Below, piece by piece: positions 14,177-22,212 of a DNA stretch of 25,351 bases. Both the position numbers and the translations under genes were made by a program. Where the stretch lies: positions 1 to 25,351 of the forward strand of contig DASYYE010000083.1 in assembly GCA_035946955.1 (NCBI GenBank), written 5' to 3'. Under the pieces are notes generated by a model. The model did no database searches and was not told the origin of the DNA. It was given only the letters and a program-made list of their open reading frames with translations. Origin of the DNA: DASYYE01 sp035946955. GTDB lineage: Bacteria > Actinomycetota > Actinomycetes > Streptosporangiales > Streptosporangiaceae. The number at the start of each line of letters is the position of its first letter. Within the stretch, counting starts at the first letter, position 1.

Positions 14177-15439
14177 ATGAGTAACAGGCTCGCTGGCATA
14201 GACCTGTGGGACCCGGACAGCTACGCGAATGGGCCGCCACATGAAATGTTCACCCGGCTGCGGAGGGAAGCGCCTGTTTACTGGCATGAGGAGCCCGACG
14301 GGCCAGGGTTCTGGGTGGTCAGCAAGTTTGCGGACGTGCAAGCGCTGAGCCGGGACTGGGAAACATTCTCATCGGAGCGGGGGGGCACGGAGATCACCGA
14401 TTACCCCGAAGCGGAGCTTGAGCTTCTCCGCATGCTGCCGCTGTACATGGACCCGCCCAAGCACACCCGGTACCGCATGCTCGTGAACAAGGCCTTCACC
14501 CCGCGCACCGTGCGGACAATGACCAGCAGGATCGAGCGTATTGCCCAGGAAATCGTCGACGACATCAGCGAACGCGGAGAGTGCGACTTCATCTCAGCCG
14601 TGGCCGCGAGATTGCCGCTTGCCGTTATCGCCGAGATGATCGGCATTCCGGTGGCGGACCGTGGCAGGGTAGTCGACTGGTCCAACCGGATCGTCGGCTG
14701 GATGGATCCGGAGTTCGCGGCTCAGCGTTCCGATGCGACCCAGGCCAGCATGGAGATGCTGCAGTACGCGTCCGAACTGGCCGAGCAGAAGCGTCAACGG
14801 CCGGGCGATGACCTGACGACGGAACTCGTGAATGCCGAGATCGAGCACGACGGGGAGACCGCCAAACTCTCCGAGCTGGAGATCGGGCTGTTCTTTCTGC
14901 TCTTGGCGATTGCCGGCAACGAAACGACGAGGAACCTGATATCCCAGGGGATGCTCGCGTTCATCGAACACCCGGAGCAGTGGTCGAAGCTGCGGGCGGA
15001 TCCAGGCCTGATGGATACCGCGATCGAGGAGATGCTCCGCTGGGCAACTCCCACGATGCATTTCAGGCGAACCGCCATGCGGGATTACGAGCTGCGCGGC
15101 CAGCGAATCCACGAGGGCGCCAAGGTGACGCTCTGGTATATTTCCGCCAACCGCGACGAAGAGAAGTTTGAGCAGCCATTCACGTTCGACATTCTGCGTC
15201 GGCCGAACGAACACCTGGCGTTCGGCGGGGGCGGCCCGCATTTCTGTTTCGGCTCACACCTGGCCCGCCTTGAAATCGCCGCACTGTTCCGGCAGCTCGT
15301 GCACCGTATACCAGAGATACAGGTGCACGGCGAAATCCGTCGGCTCCGGTCAAATTTTGCCAATGCAATCAAGGAGATGCCGGTGCAGTTCGCGTCCGTG
15401 GCAGCACCCGGTGACCTGGTATCGAGTCGAGAGGGATAA
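14177..15439 (+). CDS. Cytochrome P450, CYP125/CYP124-like (steroid side-chain type)
   Basis: The 420-residue soluble P450 has I-helix AGNETTRN (246-253), ExxR as EMLR (285-288), the substrate-region segment HFRRTAMRDYEL, and the haem loop FGGGGPHFCFGSHLA with ligand Cys357. AGNETTRN together with HFRRTA is typical of the actinobacterial CYP124/125/142 group, which oxidises terminal methyls of sterol side chains and methyl-branched lipids to alcohols and acids. The ligase gene directly downstream fits this: it could activate the resulting acid. The ATG at 14177 has AGGACGG 5 nt before it and is preferred over an in-frame ATG at 14147. Confidence 0.93.
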   Translation: MSNRLAGIDLWDPDSYANGPPHEMFTRLRREAPVYWHEEPDGPGFWVVSKFADVQALSRDWETFSSERGGTEITDYPEAELELLRMLPLYMDPPKHTRYRMLVNKAFTPRTVRTMTSRIERIAQEIVDDISERGECDFISAVAARLPLAVIAEMIGIPVADRGRVVDWSNRIVGWMDPEFAAQRSDATQASMEMLQYASELAEQKRQRPGDDLTTELVNAEIEHDGETAKLSELEIGLFFLLLAIAGNETTRNLISQGMLAFIEHPEQWSKLRADPGLMDTAIEEMLRWATPTMHFRRTAMRDYELRGQRIHEGAKVTLWYISANRDEEKFEQPFTFDILRRPNEHLAFGGGGPHFCFGSHLARLEIAALFRQLVHRIPEIQVHGEIRRLRSNFANAIKEMPVQFASVAAPGDLVSSREG

Positions 15440-15446
15440 CGATCCG

Positions 15447-17018
15447 ATGGCTGACGCCGAAGGGGACGCAGTGGGCTTCTGGCAGCTTGCCGCCCAAGAT
15501 CCGGACCGTGTGGCGGTGATCGGCAGCAGTGGAGACACGACACGCAGGGGTGTCCTGCTGTCACTGGTCAACCGCCTCTCGCACGGCCTGCGCAGGCACG
15601 GTCTAGCTGCCGGAGACGCCGTCGCGGTCCTGCTCCCGAACAGGCTGGAATACATCGCGCTCGCGCTGGCAACGGAGCAGACCGGGATACGCCTGGTGCC
15701 ACTCAACAGCCACCTCACGGCGGCTGAGATCGGCTACGTGCTCGCCGACTCAGGCGCGGCGGCGCTCGTCACCGATCCCGCATACGCCGAGCAGGCCGGC
15801 CAGGCCGCGGACCAGGCCGGCATCCCGCCGGAAGGCCGGTTCGCCACCGCAGCGTTCGGGACCTTCGCACCGCTGGCTGACCTGATCGAGGGTTCATCGG
15901 AGGCGCTGCCCGACGACCGCCGTGCCGGGCAGTTCATGCCCTACACGTCGGGGACCACGGGCAAGCCCAAGGGAGTATGCAAACCCCTGTTCCCGGTACC
16001 GCCTGAGGCCATTATCGGGTTCGTCGGCGGTGAGCTGCGCAAGCGGTTCGGGTTCACCGTAGACGAAGGCGTGCACCTGGTTACCAGCCCGCTGTACTAC
16101 ACCGCCCCCTTTGGATTCGCGCTGCAGTTGCTGCACATGGGCCACACGGTCGTGCTCATGGATCGCTTCGATGCCGCCGGGTCGCTGCGGGCCATCGAGC
16201 AGCACCGTGTGTCGAGCACCTTCATCGTGCCCACGATGTTGCACCGCTGGCTGGCTCTGAGCGACGCGGAGCGCACCCAGGCCGGCATGTCGTCTCTGCG
16301 CCAGGTGATCCACGGGGGAGCGCCATGCCCGGTGGCGACCAAGCATCGGGCGCTGGCCTGGCTGGGACCGATCGTCATCGAGCTCTACAGTTCGAGCGAA
16401 GGCGGATTCGTCACCGTGACCCCGGACGAGTGGCTGGCCCGCCCGGGCACGGTAGGACGAGCCACCCCGGACGCCGTGACCGTAATCGACGAGGCGGGGC
16501 AACCGTGCGGTCCAGGAGAGACCGGCCTGATCTACTTCAGGAACTCGCCAGTCCTGCCGTTCGAGTACCACGGTGATCCGGCGAAAACGGCTGCGGCCAT
16601 ACATGGTGACTACTTCACCGTCGGCGACCTGGGGCACGTGGACGCCGACGGGTGGCTGTACGTTGACGACCGCCGGACGGACCTGATCATCTCCGGGGGG
16701 GTCAACCTCTACCCGGCCGAAATCGAGGAAGTGTTCCTGGCGCATCCAGCCGTCGCCGATGCTGCGGTGATCGGGGTGTCTGACCAGGAATGGGGGCAGC
16801 GGGCGGTCGCACTGGTCGAGCCGTGGCCTGGAGTAGAGCCTGACGACGTGCTGGCAAAGGAACTCGACAGCTTCGCCAGGGCACAGCTGGCACCCTTCAA
16901 GGTCCCCCGCTCGATCGAATTCCGTTCGTCACTGCCGAGGACTCCGAGCGGGAAGCTCAGCCGGGCGCGACTGCGCGAGCAGTATGCGGGCACGCCTGGC
17001 GCCGTGGGGCTCGGCTAG
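15447..17018 (+). CDS. AMP-dependent acyl-CoA synthetase/ligase (FadD-like)
   Basis: The 523-residue ANL-superfamily enzyme activates a carboxylic acid as acyl-AMP and then as CoA thioester. Visible core motifs are the P-loop YTSGTTGKPKG (166-176), YSSSEGG, YFTVGDLGHVDADGWLYVDDR (A7; the Asp after TVG binds ribose), ISGGVNLYPAEIE (hinge), and the C-terminal catalytic Lys503 in PRTPSGK. No carrier-protein or thioesterase domain is attached. It follows the CYP125/124-like gene by 7 nt, and acyl-CoA dehydrogenase genes lie upstream, so activation of an oxidised side chain is the likely role. The ATG at 15447 was chosen; the frame is open back to 15168, but that part lies within the P450 gene. 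Confidence 0.93.
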   Translation: MADAEGDAVGFWQLAAQDPDRVAVIGSSGDTTRRGVLLSLVNRLSHGLRRHGLAAGDAVAVLLPNRLEYIALALATEQTGIRLVPLNSHLTAAEIGYVLADSGAAALVTDPAYAEQAGQAADQAGIPPEGRFATAAFGTFAPLADLIEGSSEALPDDRRAGQFMPYTSGTTGKPKGVCKPLFPVPPEAIIGFVGGELRKRFGFTVDEGVHLVTSPLYYTAPFGFALQLLHMGHTVVLMDRFDAAGSLRAIEQHRVSSTFIVPTMLHRWLALSDAERTQAGMSSLRQVIHGGAPCPVATKHRALAWLGPIVIELYSSSEGGFVTVTPDEWLARPGTVGRATPDAVTVIDEAGQPCGPGETGLIYFRNSPVLPFEYHGDPAKTAAAIHGDYFTVGDLGHVDADGWLYVDDRRTDLIISGGVNLYPAEIEEVFLAHPAVADAAVIGVSDQEWGQRAVALVEPWPGVEPDDVLAKELDSFARAQLAPFKVPRSIEFRSSLPRTPSGKLSRARLREQYAGTPGAVGLG

Positions 17019-17028
17019 GGAGGCTGGT

Positions 17029-17760
17029 GTGGCAAGGATCGCAGTAGTCACTGGCGGCGGCACCGGCATCGGCAAGGCGATAGCAGGTGCCCTGGTCACC
17101 GAGGGCCTCCAGGTCGTGATCACCGGGCGGCGGCTTGACGTGCTCGAGAAGGCGTGCGCAGACCTGGGGCTGGGGACGCGCGCAGTCGCGTTCGACATCA
17201 CTGACCCCGCCGCGATCGCTGGTGCACTCGACGCGCTGCCCCAGACCATCGACGTGCTGGTCAACAACGCCGGGGGTAGCCGCGACGGATACGCCCGGAC
17301 CAGCGACATGCCGGACGCACATGCGATCCGTGACAGCTGGATGGCAAACCTCGAGCTGAACCTCGTCGGCCCGGTGATGGTGTCGGAGACACTGAAGCCC
17401 CGGCTCGCCCCAGACGCGCGAATTATCATGATCGGCTCCGTGACCGCCCGGCTTGGCGGCGACGGGTACGGCGCCGCCAAGGCCGGGCTGGAGTGCTACA
17501 CCGTGCAGCTCGCCCGGGAGCTCGGGCGCCAGGGAACCACGGTCAACCTCGTGGCACCGGGAATGACCGCCGGAGCGGAGGGCGCCGCGGGCGGGCTCGA
17601 CTACAGCAATGCCCGGTGGTTCGAGCGCAACGCGGCGAACAGGCGGATAGCCCAGCCCGGGGAAGTCGCATCGGTCGTGGCCTTCCTCGCGTCGCCTTCG
17701 GCTGGCCACGTGACCGGCCAGGTGATCCACGTCAGCGGCGGCGCCGCACGATTCCTGTGA
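17029..17760 (+). CDS. Short-chain dehydrogenase/reductase (SDR 2)
   Basis: 243-residue classical SDR with TGGGTGIG (8-15), NNAG (79-82), Asn111, and the Ser137-Tyr147-Lys151 catalytic set (IGSVTARLGGDGYGAAKAG). Arg34-Arg35 after beta-2 (ITGRR) favours NADP(H). It would interconvert a hydroxyl and a ketone; a 3-keto reductase step after C-4 demethylation is one possibility, but this is inference. The GTG at 17029 has AGGGAGG 5 nt before it and is better than the in-frame ATG at 16984 inside the ligase gene. It is 10 nt after the ligase and 8 nt before the next gene. Confidence 0.92.
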   Translation: MARIAVVTGGGTGIGKAIAGALVTEGLQVVITGRRLDVLEKACADLGLGTRAVAFDITDPAAIAGALDALPQTIDVLVNNAGGSRDGYARTSDMPDAHAIRDSWMANLELNLVGPVMVSETLKPRLAPDARIIMIGSVTARLGGDGYGAAKAGLECYTVQLARELGRQGTTVNLVAPGMTAGAEGAAGGLDYSNARWFERNAANRRIAQPGEVASVVAFLASPSAGHVTGQVIHVSGGAARFL

Positions 17761-17768
17761 GGTGAGAC

Positions 17769-18839
17769 ATGCCCAAGGTGCTCGTTACCGGAGCGACCGG
17801 TCATCTGGGGGCGAACCTGGTTCGCGGGCTGCTTGCTGCCGGTCACCAGGTCGTGGTGCTGCTGCACTCGGCCGAGGCCGCCGCGGTCGACGGCCTCGAC
17901 GTCGAGCGCCGCCACGGCGACGTGCGGGACCGGGACTCGGTACGCGCCGCGGTCAACGGATGCGACCAGGTCTTCCACTGCGCGGCCAAGGTGTCCATCC
18001 TGGAAACGGCCAGGCGGGAGATATTCGAGACCAACGTGCTTGGCACCCGGCATGTGCTCGAGGCCGCGCGCGATGCGGGCGTCCGGCGGGTGGTCGTCAC
18101 CGGCTCCTTCGGAGCCATCGGCGATCGCCCGGGCGGCCCGAGCGACGAATCCGTGCCGTTCGACCCCTTCACCAAACACACCGCCTATGAACAGACCAAG
18201 CTGCTGGTCGAGCACGAGGTCTTCCGGGCCGCCGCACAGGGCATGGATGTCGTGCTCGCTACCTCCTGCGCGATCATCGGCCCGCATGACTACAAGCCGT
18301 CCCGGATGGGGCGGGTACTCATCGACATCGGGCGCGGCAGGTTTCCCGCGTTCATCCCAGGCGGTTTTGAGTTTGTCACCACTGCCGACATCGTCACCGG
18401 CCACCTGCTGGCTATGAGCCGCGGCGCGACGGGGCACAACTACCTGTTCGGCAGCGGGTACCGGTCGATGGATCAACTCGTCCACCAGTTCGCCGAGCTG
18501 ACCGGTGCCAAGCCACCGCTGCGGCTGCCCAGGGGACTCATGGCCGGGATCGCTGGGGTGGTGAGCCCGGTCCTCGGCCGCGTTGCGCCCGGTCATGAGC
18601 AGCTCATCACGCCAGCCTCAGTGCGCCTGCTCGCCCAGCAGCGCCGGGCCGACTGCGCTAAGGCCCGTACCGAGCTCGGCTACCAGCCGACATCCATCGA
18701 GCAGGCTGTCCGCGAAGCCTACGAGCACTTTGTGCAGCGCGGTGTGATCCCGTCACCCCGGCGGCCAGCCCGTCCGGCCGGTACGGCCCGGCCGGACAGC
18801 GACCTGGTGGCTACGTCGGCAAAGGAGGAGAAACGGTGA
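17769..18839 (+). CDS. NAD(P)-dependent 3beta-HSD / HpnA-type reductase (SdmB-like candidate)
   Basis: 356-residue extended SDR. It has the N-terminal GATGHLG (8-14), a Ser113 and Tyr140-xxx-Lys144 catalytic set, and a GPHDYKPSRMGRVLIDIGRGR stretch (GPHDYKPS to DIGRG) characteristic of the HpnA/3beta-hydroxysteroid dehydrogenase group. The C-terminus is a low-complexity, Pro/Arg-rich tail of about 30 residues. In bacterial C-4 sterol demethylation an enzyme of this broad family (SdmB) works with a Rieske oxygenase (SdmA); here the Rieske gene follows with overlapping stop and start codons. Alternatives are a plain 3beta-hydroxy dehydrogenase or a hopanoid-associated epimerase. Confidence 0.88.
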   Translation: MPKVLVTGATGHLGANLVRGLLAAGHQVVVLLHSAEAAAVDGLDVERRHGDVRDRDSVRAAVNGCDQVFHCAAKVSILETARREIFETNVLGTRHVLEAARDAGVRRVVVTGSFGAIGDRPGGPSDESVPFDPFTKHTAYEQTKLLVEHEVFRAAAQGMDVVLATSCAIIGPHDYKPSRMGRVLIDIGRGRFPAFIPGGFEFVTTADIVTGHLLAMSRGATGHNYLFGSGYRSMDQLVHQFAELTGAKPPLRLPRGLMAGIAGVVSPVLGRVAPGHEQLITPASVRLLAQQRRADCAKARTELGYQPTSIEQAVREAYEHFVQRGVIPSPRRPARPAGTARPDSDLVATSAKEEKR

Positions 18840-19975
18840 CTTCCAGTTCTCAGTACGGCCAAGGGAGCGCACCGCCCCCGGGCTTCGCCCAGGCCCGCAC
18901 CAGGCACCAGCGGGCCAGGTCAGCAGGCATGGACCCGGACCACTGGTACCCGGTCGAGCGCGACAGCGCGCTGCGGAGGGGACAGGTCGTCGAGGTCACC
19001 TTCTGGAAGCGCTCCATCGCCTTGTTCCGCGGTGAGGACGGCGTGCTGCGGGCAGTCAATAACCGGTGTGCGCACCGGCAACTGGCTCTCACCGAGGGCA
19101 GGGTCGTGGGTTGCGCGCTGACCTGCATGTACCACGGCTGGAGTCACGACGGTGACGGCAAGGTGTCGCACATACCACACGAGCGCTTCGGCCGGCCGCT
19201 CCCCCGGACCTCGATTGGCAGCTATCCGGTGCAGGTCCGGTACGGACTGATCTGGATTTTTCCCGGGAACCCAGAACTCGCGGCCAGCCGACCGGTGCCG
19301 GAAGTGCCCGAGCTGACCGGCGTCGATCCCTGGCCATGTGTGCCCGTCGACGCGGTCTGGAACGGTCACCATTCGATGATCATCGACAATGTCAGCGACT
19401 TCACTCATGCCTATCTGCACCGGAAATACCAGCCGTTCGTAGACGCCACGCTCACCTCCCTGGATTCGGACGATGACCGGGTGCGCGTGTCCTACCGGAC
19501 CAAGGTAGGGGGCAGCCGCATGGCCCGCCTGCTCATAGATCCCACCGTCGACACTGGCAGCATCAACCTCTGTTATGAATATCCATATCAGTGGTCAGAT
19601 ACGGGTGGCAAGATCAAGCACTGGTGCTTCCTCCTCCCGATTGACGAACGGACGACGCGAGCGTTCTTCCTATTCCTGTTCGCACCGGACTTGTACCGCA
19701 TACCGTTCCTCCCGGTGCGGTTGCCACGCATGCTGGTGACCCCCTTGCTCCGGGCCGCTCGCAGGGCGTACATCGAGCCGCTGCTCGACCAGGACCGGGT
19801 GGCGATCGAGAGCGAGCAACGGGGATACGAGCGTTACCACGGCGCGCTCATACCTGAGCTCAATCCCGCAGTGCGGGAAATGCAGGCTCTCACCGTCAAG
19901 AAGTGGGCCGGGTATGCCGATTCCACCGCCAGCTTGCCCGCCCCCACCGACCGACGGAGCGCCGCCCATGCCTGA
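18836..19975 (+). CDS. Rieske non-haem iron oxygenase (SdmA-like candidate)
   Basis: 379-residue oxygenase alpha subunit. The Rieske [2Fe-2S] ligands are Cys78, His80, Cys97 and His100 (CAH-x16-CMYHGW). The mononuclear iron site is NVSDFTHAYLH with Asp188, His191 and His195, and a candidate third ligand lies in LLDQDRVAIESEQ. The two histidines are three residues apart, as in carbazole-dioxygenase-type enzymes, where KshA-type steroid oxygenases have four. It could oxidise a C-4 methyl (SdmA-like) or another ring position. No reductase component is visible. The GTG at 18836 overlaps the previous stop and follows AAAGGAGGAG, so translation is probably coupled. The first 35 residues look disordered. 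Confidence 0.9.
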   Translation: MTSSSQYGQGSAPPPGFAQARTRHQRARSAGMDPDHWYPVERDSALRRGQVVEVTFWKRSIALFRGEDGVLRAVNNRCAHRQLALTEGRVVGCALTCMYHGWSHDGDGKVSHIPHERFGRPLPRTSIGSYPVQVRYGLIWIFPGNPELAASRPVPEVPELTGVDPWPCVPVDAVWNGHHSMIIDNVSDFTHAYLHRKYQPFVDATLTSLDSDDDRVRVSYRTKVGGSRMARLLIDPTVDTGSINLCYEYPYQWSDTGGKIKHWCFLLPIDERTTRAFFLFLFAPDLYRIPFLPVRLPRMLVTPLLRAARRAYIEPLLDQDRVAIESEQRGYERYHGALIPELNPAVREMQALTVKKWAGYADSTASLPAPTDRRSAAHA

Positions 19976-21161
19976 AGTGACTGATATCCCGACCCTGCCT
20001 TTCCCTCGCGCTCCCCTGTGGGATATGCCCCCCGGCTACCGCGACGTCCTCGACTCAGGCAAGATCCTGAAGGTGCGCACGCCGAACGGTGATCCTGCCT
20101 GGCTGATCAGCCGGTATGAGCACGTGCGCCAGCTTTTCATGGAAGGCGACCTGGTCCGGTCCCACCCGGACCCGCAGAACGCACCGCGGTACTCCCCGGA
20201 CGTATTCGCCGCTCCGGTCGGTGACCACCGGACGTACAAGGAAGACCACGCGCGGATCAGGCGTGTGCTGACCGCCGCCTTCAATGCAAAGCGCATGCAG
20301 GCGTTCCGGCCGCGGATTGAAGCCATCGTTGACGGGTTGCTCGATGACCTCGCGGAAGCCGGCCCGCCGCAGGACTTCCGCGAACACTTCGCGCTTCCGA
20401 TCCCGGTCATGGTCATCACCGAACTGCTGGGCGTCCCCGTGGAGCTGCGCGATGACATGCAGCGATGGTCGGACCAGGCGCAGAACACCGTCGACGGCGA
20501 CCGGGCATTCAAGGCGCTGCTGTCGATCAACGACTGCTTCATCGAACTGGTGCAGCAGAGGCAGCGGCAGCCGGCCGACGACATCCTCTCCGAGCTCACT
20601 CAGGTGTACGACGAAAAAGGCAAGCTCACATTTGACGAGCTGATCAGGATCGCGCACACCCTGCTGTTCTCAGGTTTCACCTCTTCGGTCGCCCGCATCG
20701 AGTTCGGCACGGTCCTGCTGCTCAACCATCCAGCCGAGCTCGCGGCCCTCCGGGCCGACCCAGGCATTGCCCCCAAAGTGGTGGAGGAGATCCTGCGCAT
20801 AGCCATGCCGAGCTTTGGCGCGATACCCCGATGGGCCGGCGCGGACATCGAAGTCGGTGGCCAGACGATTCGGGCGGGAGACCTGGTGCTGCTGGGCCAC
20901 GAGATCGCCAATCGCGATCCCGAGCGCTTCGCCGAGCCGGACAAATTCGACATTCACCGCACGGACACCGCACATCTCGCTTTTGGCCACGGCGCCTACT
21001 TCTGCATCGGGTCCGTGCTGTCCAGGCTCGAACTCCAGGTAGTGTTCAGCCGCCTGTTCGGGCGCTTGCCCGGCTTGCGGCTCGCAGTCGCGCCCGAGCA
21101 GCTCAGGCTGCGGACTGATTCGCTCATCGGGGGGTTCGAGAGGATGCCCGTGGCCTGGTAA
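19968..21161 (+). CDS. Cytochrome P450 with atypical I-helix (third of three)
   Basis: 397-residue class I-type bacterial P450. ExxR is EILR (274-277) and the haem loop is FGHGAYFCIGSVLSRLE with ligand Cys346. The I-helix, normally AGxE/DTT, reads SGFTSS (235-240): the acid is Thr and the conserved Thr is Ser. The enzyme may rely on substrate hydroxyls for proton delivery or catalyse a non-standard reaction. The ATG at 19968 lies 8 nt after GGAG and overlaps the end of the Rieske gene by 8 bp. It is the last gene of the triterpenoid locus in this window. Confidence 0.92.
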   Translation: MPEVTDIPTLPFPRAPLWDMPPGYRDVLDSGKILKVRTPNGDPAWLISRYEHVRQLFMEGDLVRSHPDPQNAPRYSPDVFAAPVGDHRTYKEDHARIRRVLTAAFNAKRMQAFRPRIEAIVDGLLDDLAEAGPPQDFREHFALPIPVMVITELLGVPVELRDDMQRWSDQAQNTVDGDRAFKALLSINDCFIELVQQRQRQPADDILSELTQVYDEKGKLTFDELIRIAHTLLFSGFTSSVARIEFGTVLLLNHPAELAALRADPGIAPKVVEEILRIAMPSFGAIPRWAGADIEVGGQTIRAGDLVLLGHEIANRDPERFAEPDKFDIHRTDTAHLAFGHGAYFCIGSVLSRLELQVVFSRLFGRLPGLRLAVAPEQLRLRTDSLIGGFERMPVAW

Positions 21162-21278
21162 CGGTCCCACCAATCTCGCGGATCCGCTTGCTGCCCTTGC
21201 TGGTCAGGACAGCACTATCACGCGCAGGCAAACCAGCGACCTATGCCACGTTTTTGGAATCCTGCAGGTGAAGGCAAG

Positions 21279-21295
21279 CATCCTCGCCGAGGATG
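21279..21295. repeat. Perfect inverted repeat in the gap after the third P450
   Basis: CATCCTCG-C-CGAGGATG: 8-bp arms around one base, 118 bp after the P450 stop. It might be part of a terminator or an operator; no T-run follows. The rest of the 250-bp gap (21162-21411) shows no gene I can support. Confidence 0.3.
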
Positions 21296-21386
21296 GCTCC
21301 GCCAGTGCGCGCACCTCACCCGGAACCGCCAGGCCCGAACACTCCGCGCGAGTTCTGGCACCTCGCAGGCTAACGCCGGGCATTGC

Positions 21387-21404
21387 TGATACCACGCGGT
21401 ATCA
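21387..21404. promoter_or_regulatory. Operator palindrome over a probable leaderless promoter of vapBC
   Basis: TGATACC-ACGC-GGTATCA has perfect 7-bp arms. A -10-like TATCAT (21400-21405) overlaps its right arm and ends 6 bp before the ATG at 21412, with no ribosome-binding site between. This is the arrangement of a leaderless transcript, with autoregulation by the antitoxin likely. Confidence 0.55.
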
Positions 21405-21411
21405 TGTGGCT

Positions 21412-21702
21412 ATGGCCATGACACTCAGGCTTAGCGATGAACAGACGGAGGCGCTCCGGCGGAAGGCGGAGGCCGAAGGTCGTTCCATGCAGCAAGTCGC
21501 GCTGGCCGCCATCGATACCTACGTTCACCAGGCAACCCCTGCGCGCCGCCAGTCGGTTCCGGTCACCGAACTCATGACGGTGTTCCAGGACTTGCCTCCG
21601 ATGAGCGTTGAGGTGTTCCGCGCCGATCAGGATCGCTACGCCGACACCGAGGCATACTTCGATGCCTACCAACGCTTCAACGAGCCTGAGGACGGCGAGT
21701 GA
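21412..21702 (+). CDS. Ribbon-helix-helix-type antitoxin (VapB-like)
   Basis: 96-residue protein whose N-terminus (TLRLSDEQTEALRRKAEAEG, then SMQQVALAAIDTYV) fits a ribbon-helix-helix DNA-binding domain; the acidic, aromatic C-terminus (VFRADQDRYADTEAYFDAY) is likely to bind and neutralise the toxin. It overlaps the toxin gene by 4 bp (GTGA). The start is uncertain among GTG 21406, ATG 21412 and ATG 21418; 21412 suits the leaderless promoter. A longer open frame from 21268 is rejected because it would cover the operator. Confidence 0.85.
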   Translation: MAMTLRLSDEQTEALRRKAEAEGRSMQQVALAAIDTYVHQATPARRQSVPVTELMTVFQDLPPMSVEVFRADQDRYADTEAYFDAYQRFNEPEDGE

Positions 21703-22124
21703 ACGCCCGCTACCTGCGCGGGCTCGGCGACACGAACATCCTGATCTACCTGGAACGGCTGGCGGTCGATCAACTACCCGCCGAACTCCTCACCAGTACA
21801 GTCAGCCTCGCCGAGCTGTCGGCAGGAGTGCATTCGGCCGTGGATGCCGGTGAACGCGCCCGGCGGATCCTTCGTGTGCAGCGCGTGGAGGCGACCTTCA
21901 ACCCGCTGCCATTCGATGCGGAGGCCGCCCGGCAGTACGGGATTATCGCCGCCGAGGTGATCGCCATGGGCCGCAAGCCCCGCGGCCGCGTGGCTGACCT
22001 GATGATCGCGAGCACCGCGGCAGCGAACAAGCTTCCTCTGTTCACCACAAATCCCGCAGATTTCCGTGGACTCGAATCGGTCGTTACCGTCATTCCGGTT
22101 CCTGTCCCGGCGTCCGCCCTCTGA
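21699..22124 (+). CDS. PIN-domain toxin (VapC-like ribonuclease)
   Basis: 141-residue PIN-domain protein. The acidic Mg-binding residues are visible: Asp in GDTNILIYLE near the N-terminus, Glu in SLAELSAGV, Asp in GRVADLMIASTAA, and the terminal TTNPADF. Family members are Mg-dependent endoribonucleases that cleave tRNA or rRNA when not held by the antitoxin. It starts with GTG overlapping the antitoxin stop, so production is coupled. It is not obviously part of the triterpenoid pathway. Confidence 0.9.
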   Translation: MNARYLRGLGDTNILIYLERLAVDQLPAELLTSTVSLAELSAGVHSAVDAGERARRILRVQRVEATFNPLPFDAEAARQYGIIAAEVIAMGRKPRGRVADLMIASTAAANKLPLFTTNPADFRGLESVVTVIPVPVPASAL

Positions 22125-22212
22125 CCAGCGGACCTGTACTGCTCCAAATGTCGTAACCGGTCTGATCTGCAGGTTTCAACCAGCCGCTATGGGCACTACC
22201 TACGGCGCGTCA

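Noticed and set aside
11498..21161. Ordinary cholesterol-degradation cluster
   Set aside because: It lies beside squalene and cyclase genes, and no ring-degradation genes (for example kstD or hsaC types) or Mce uptake genes are visible in the window.
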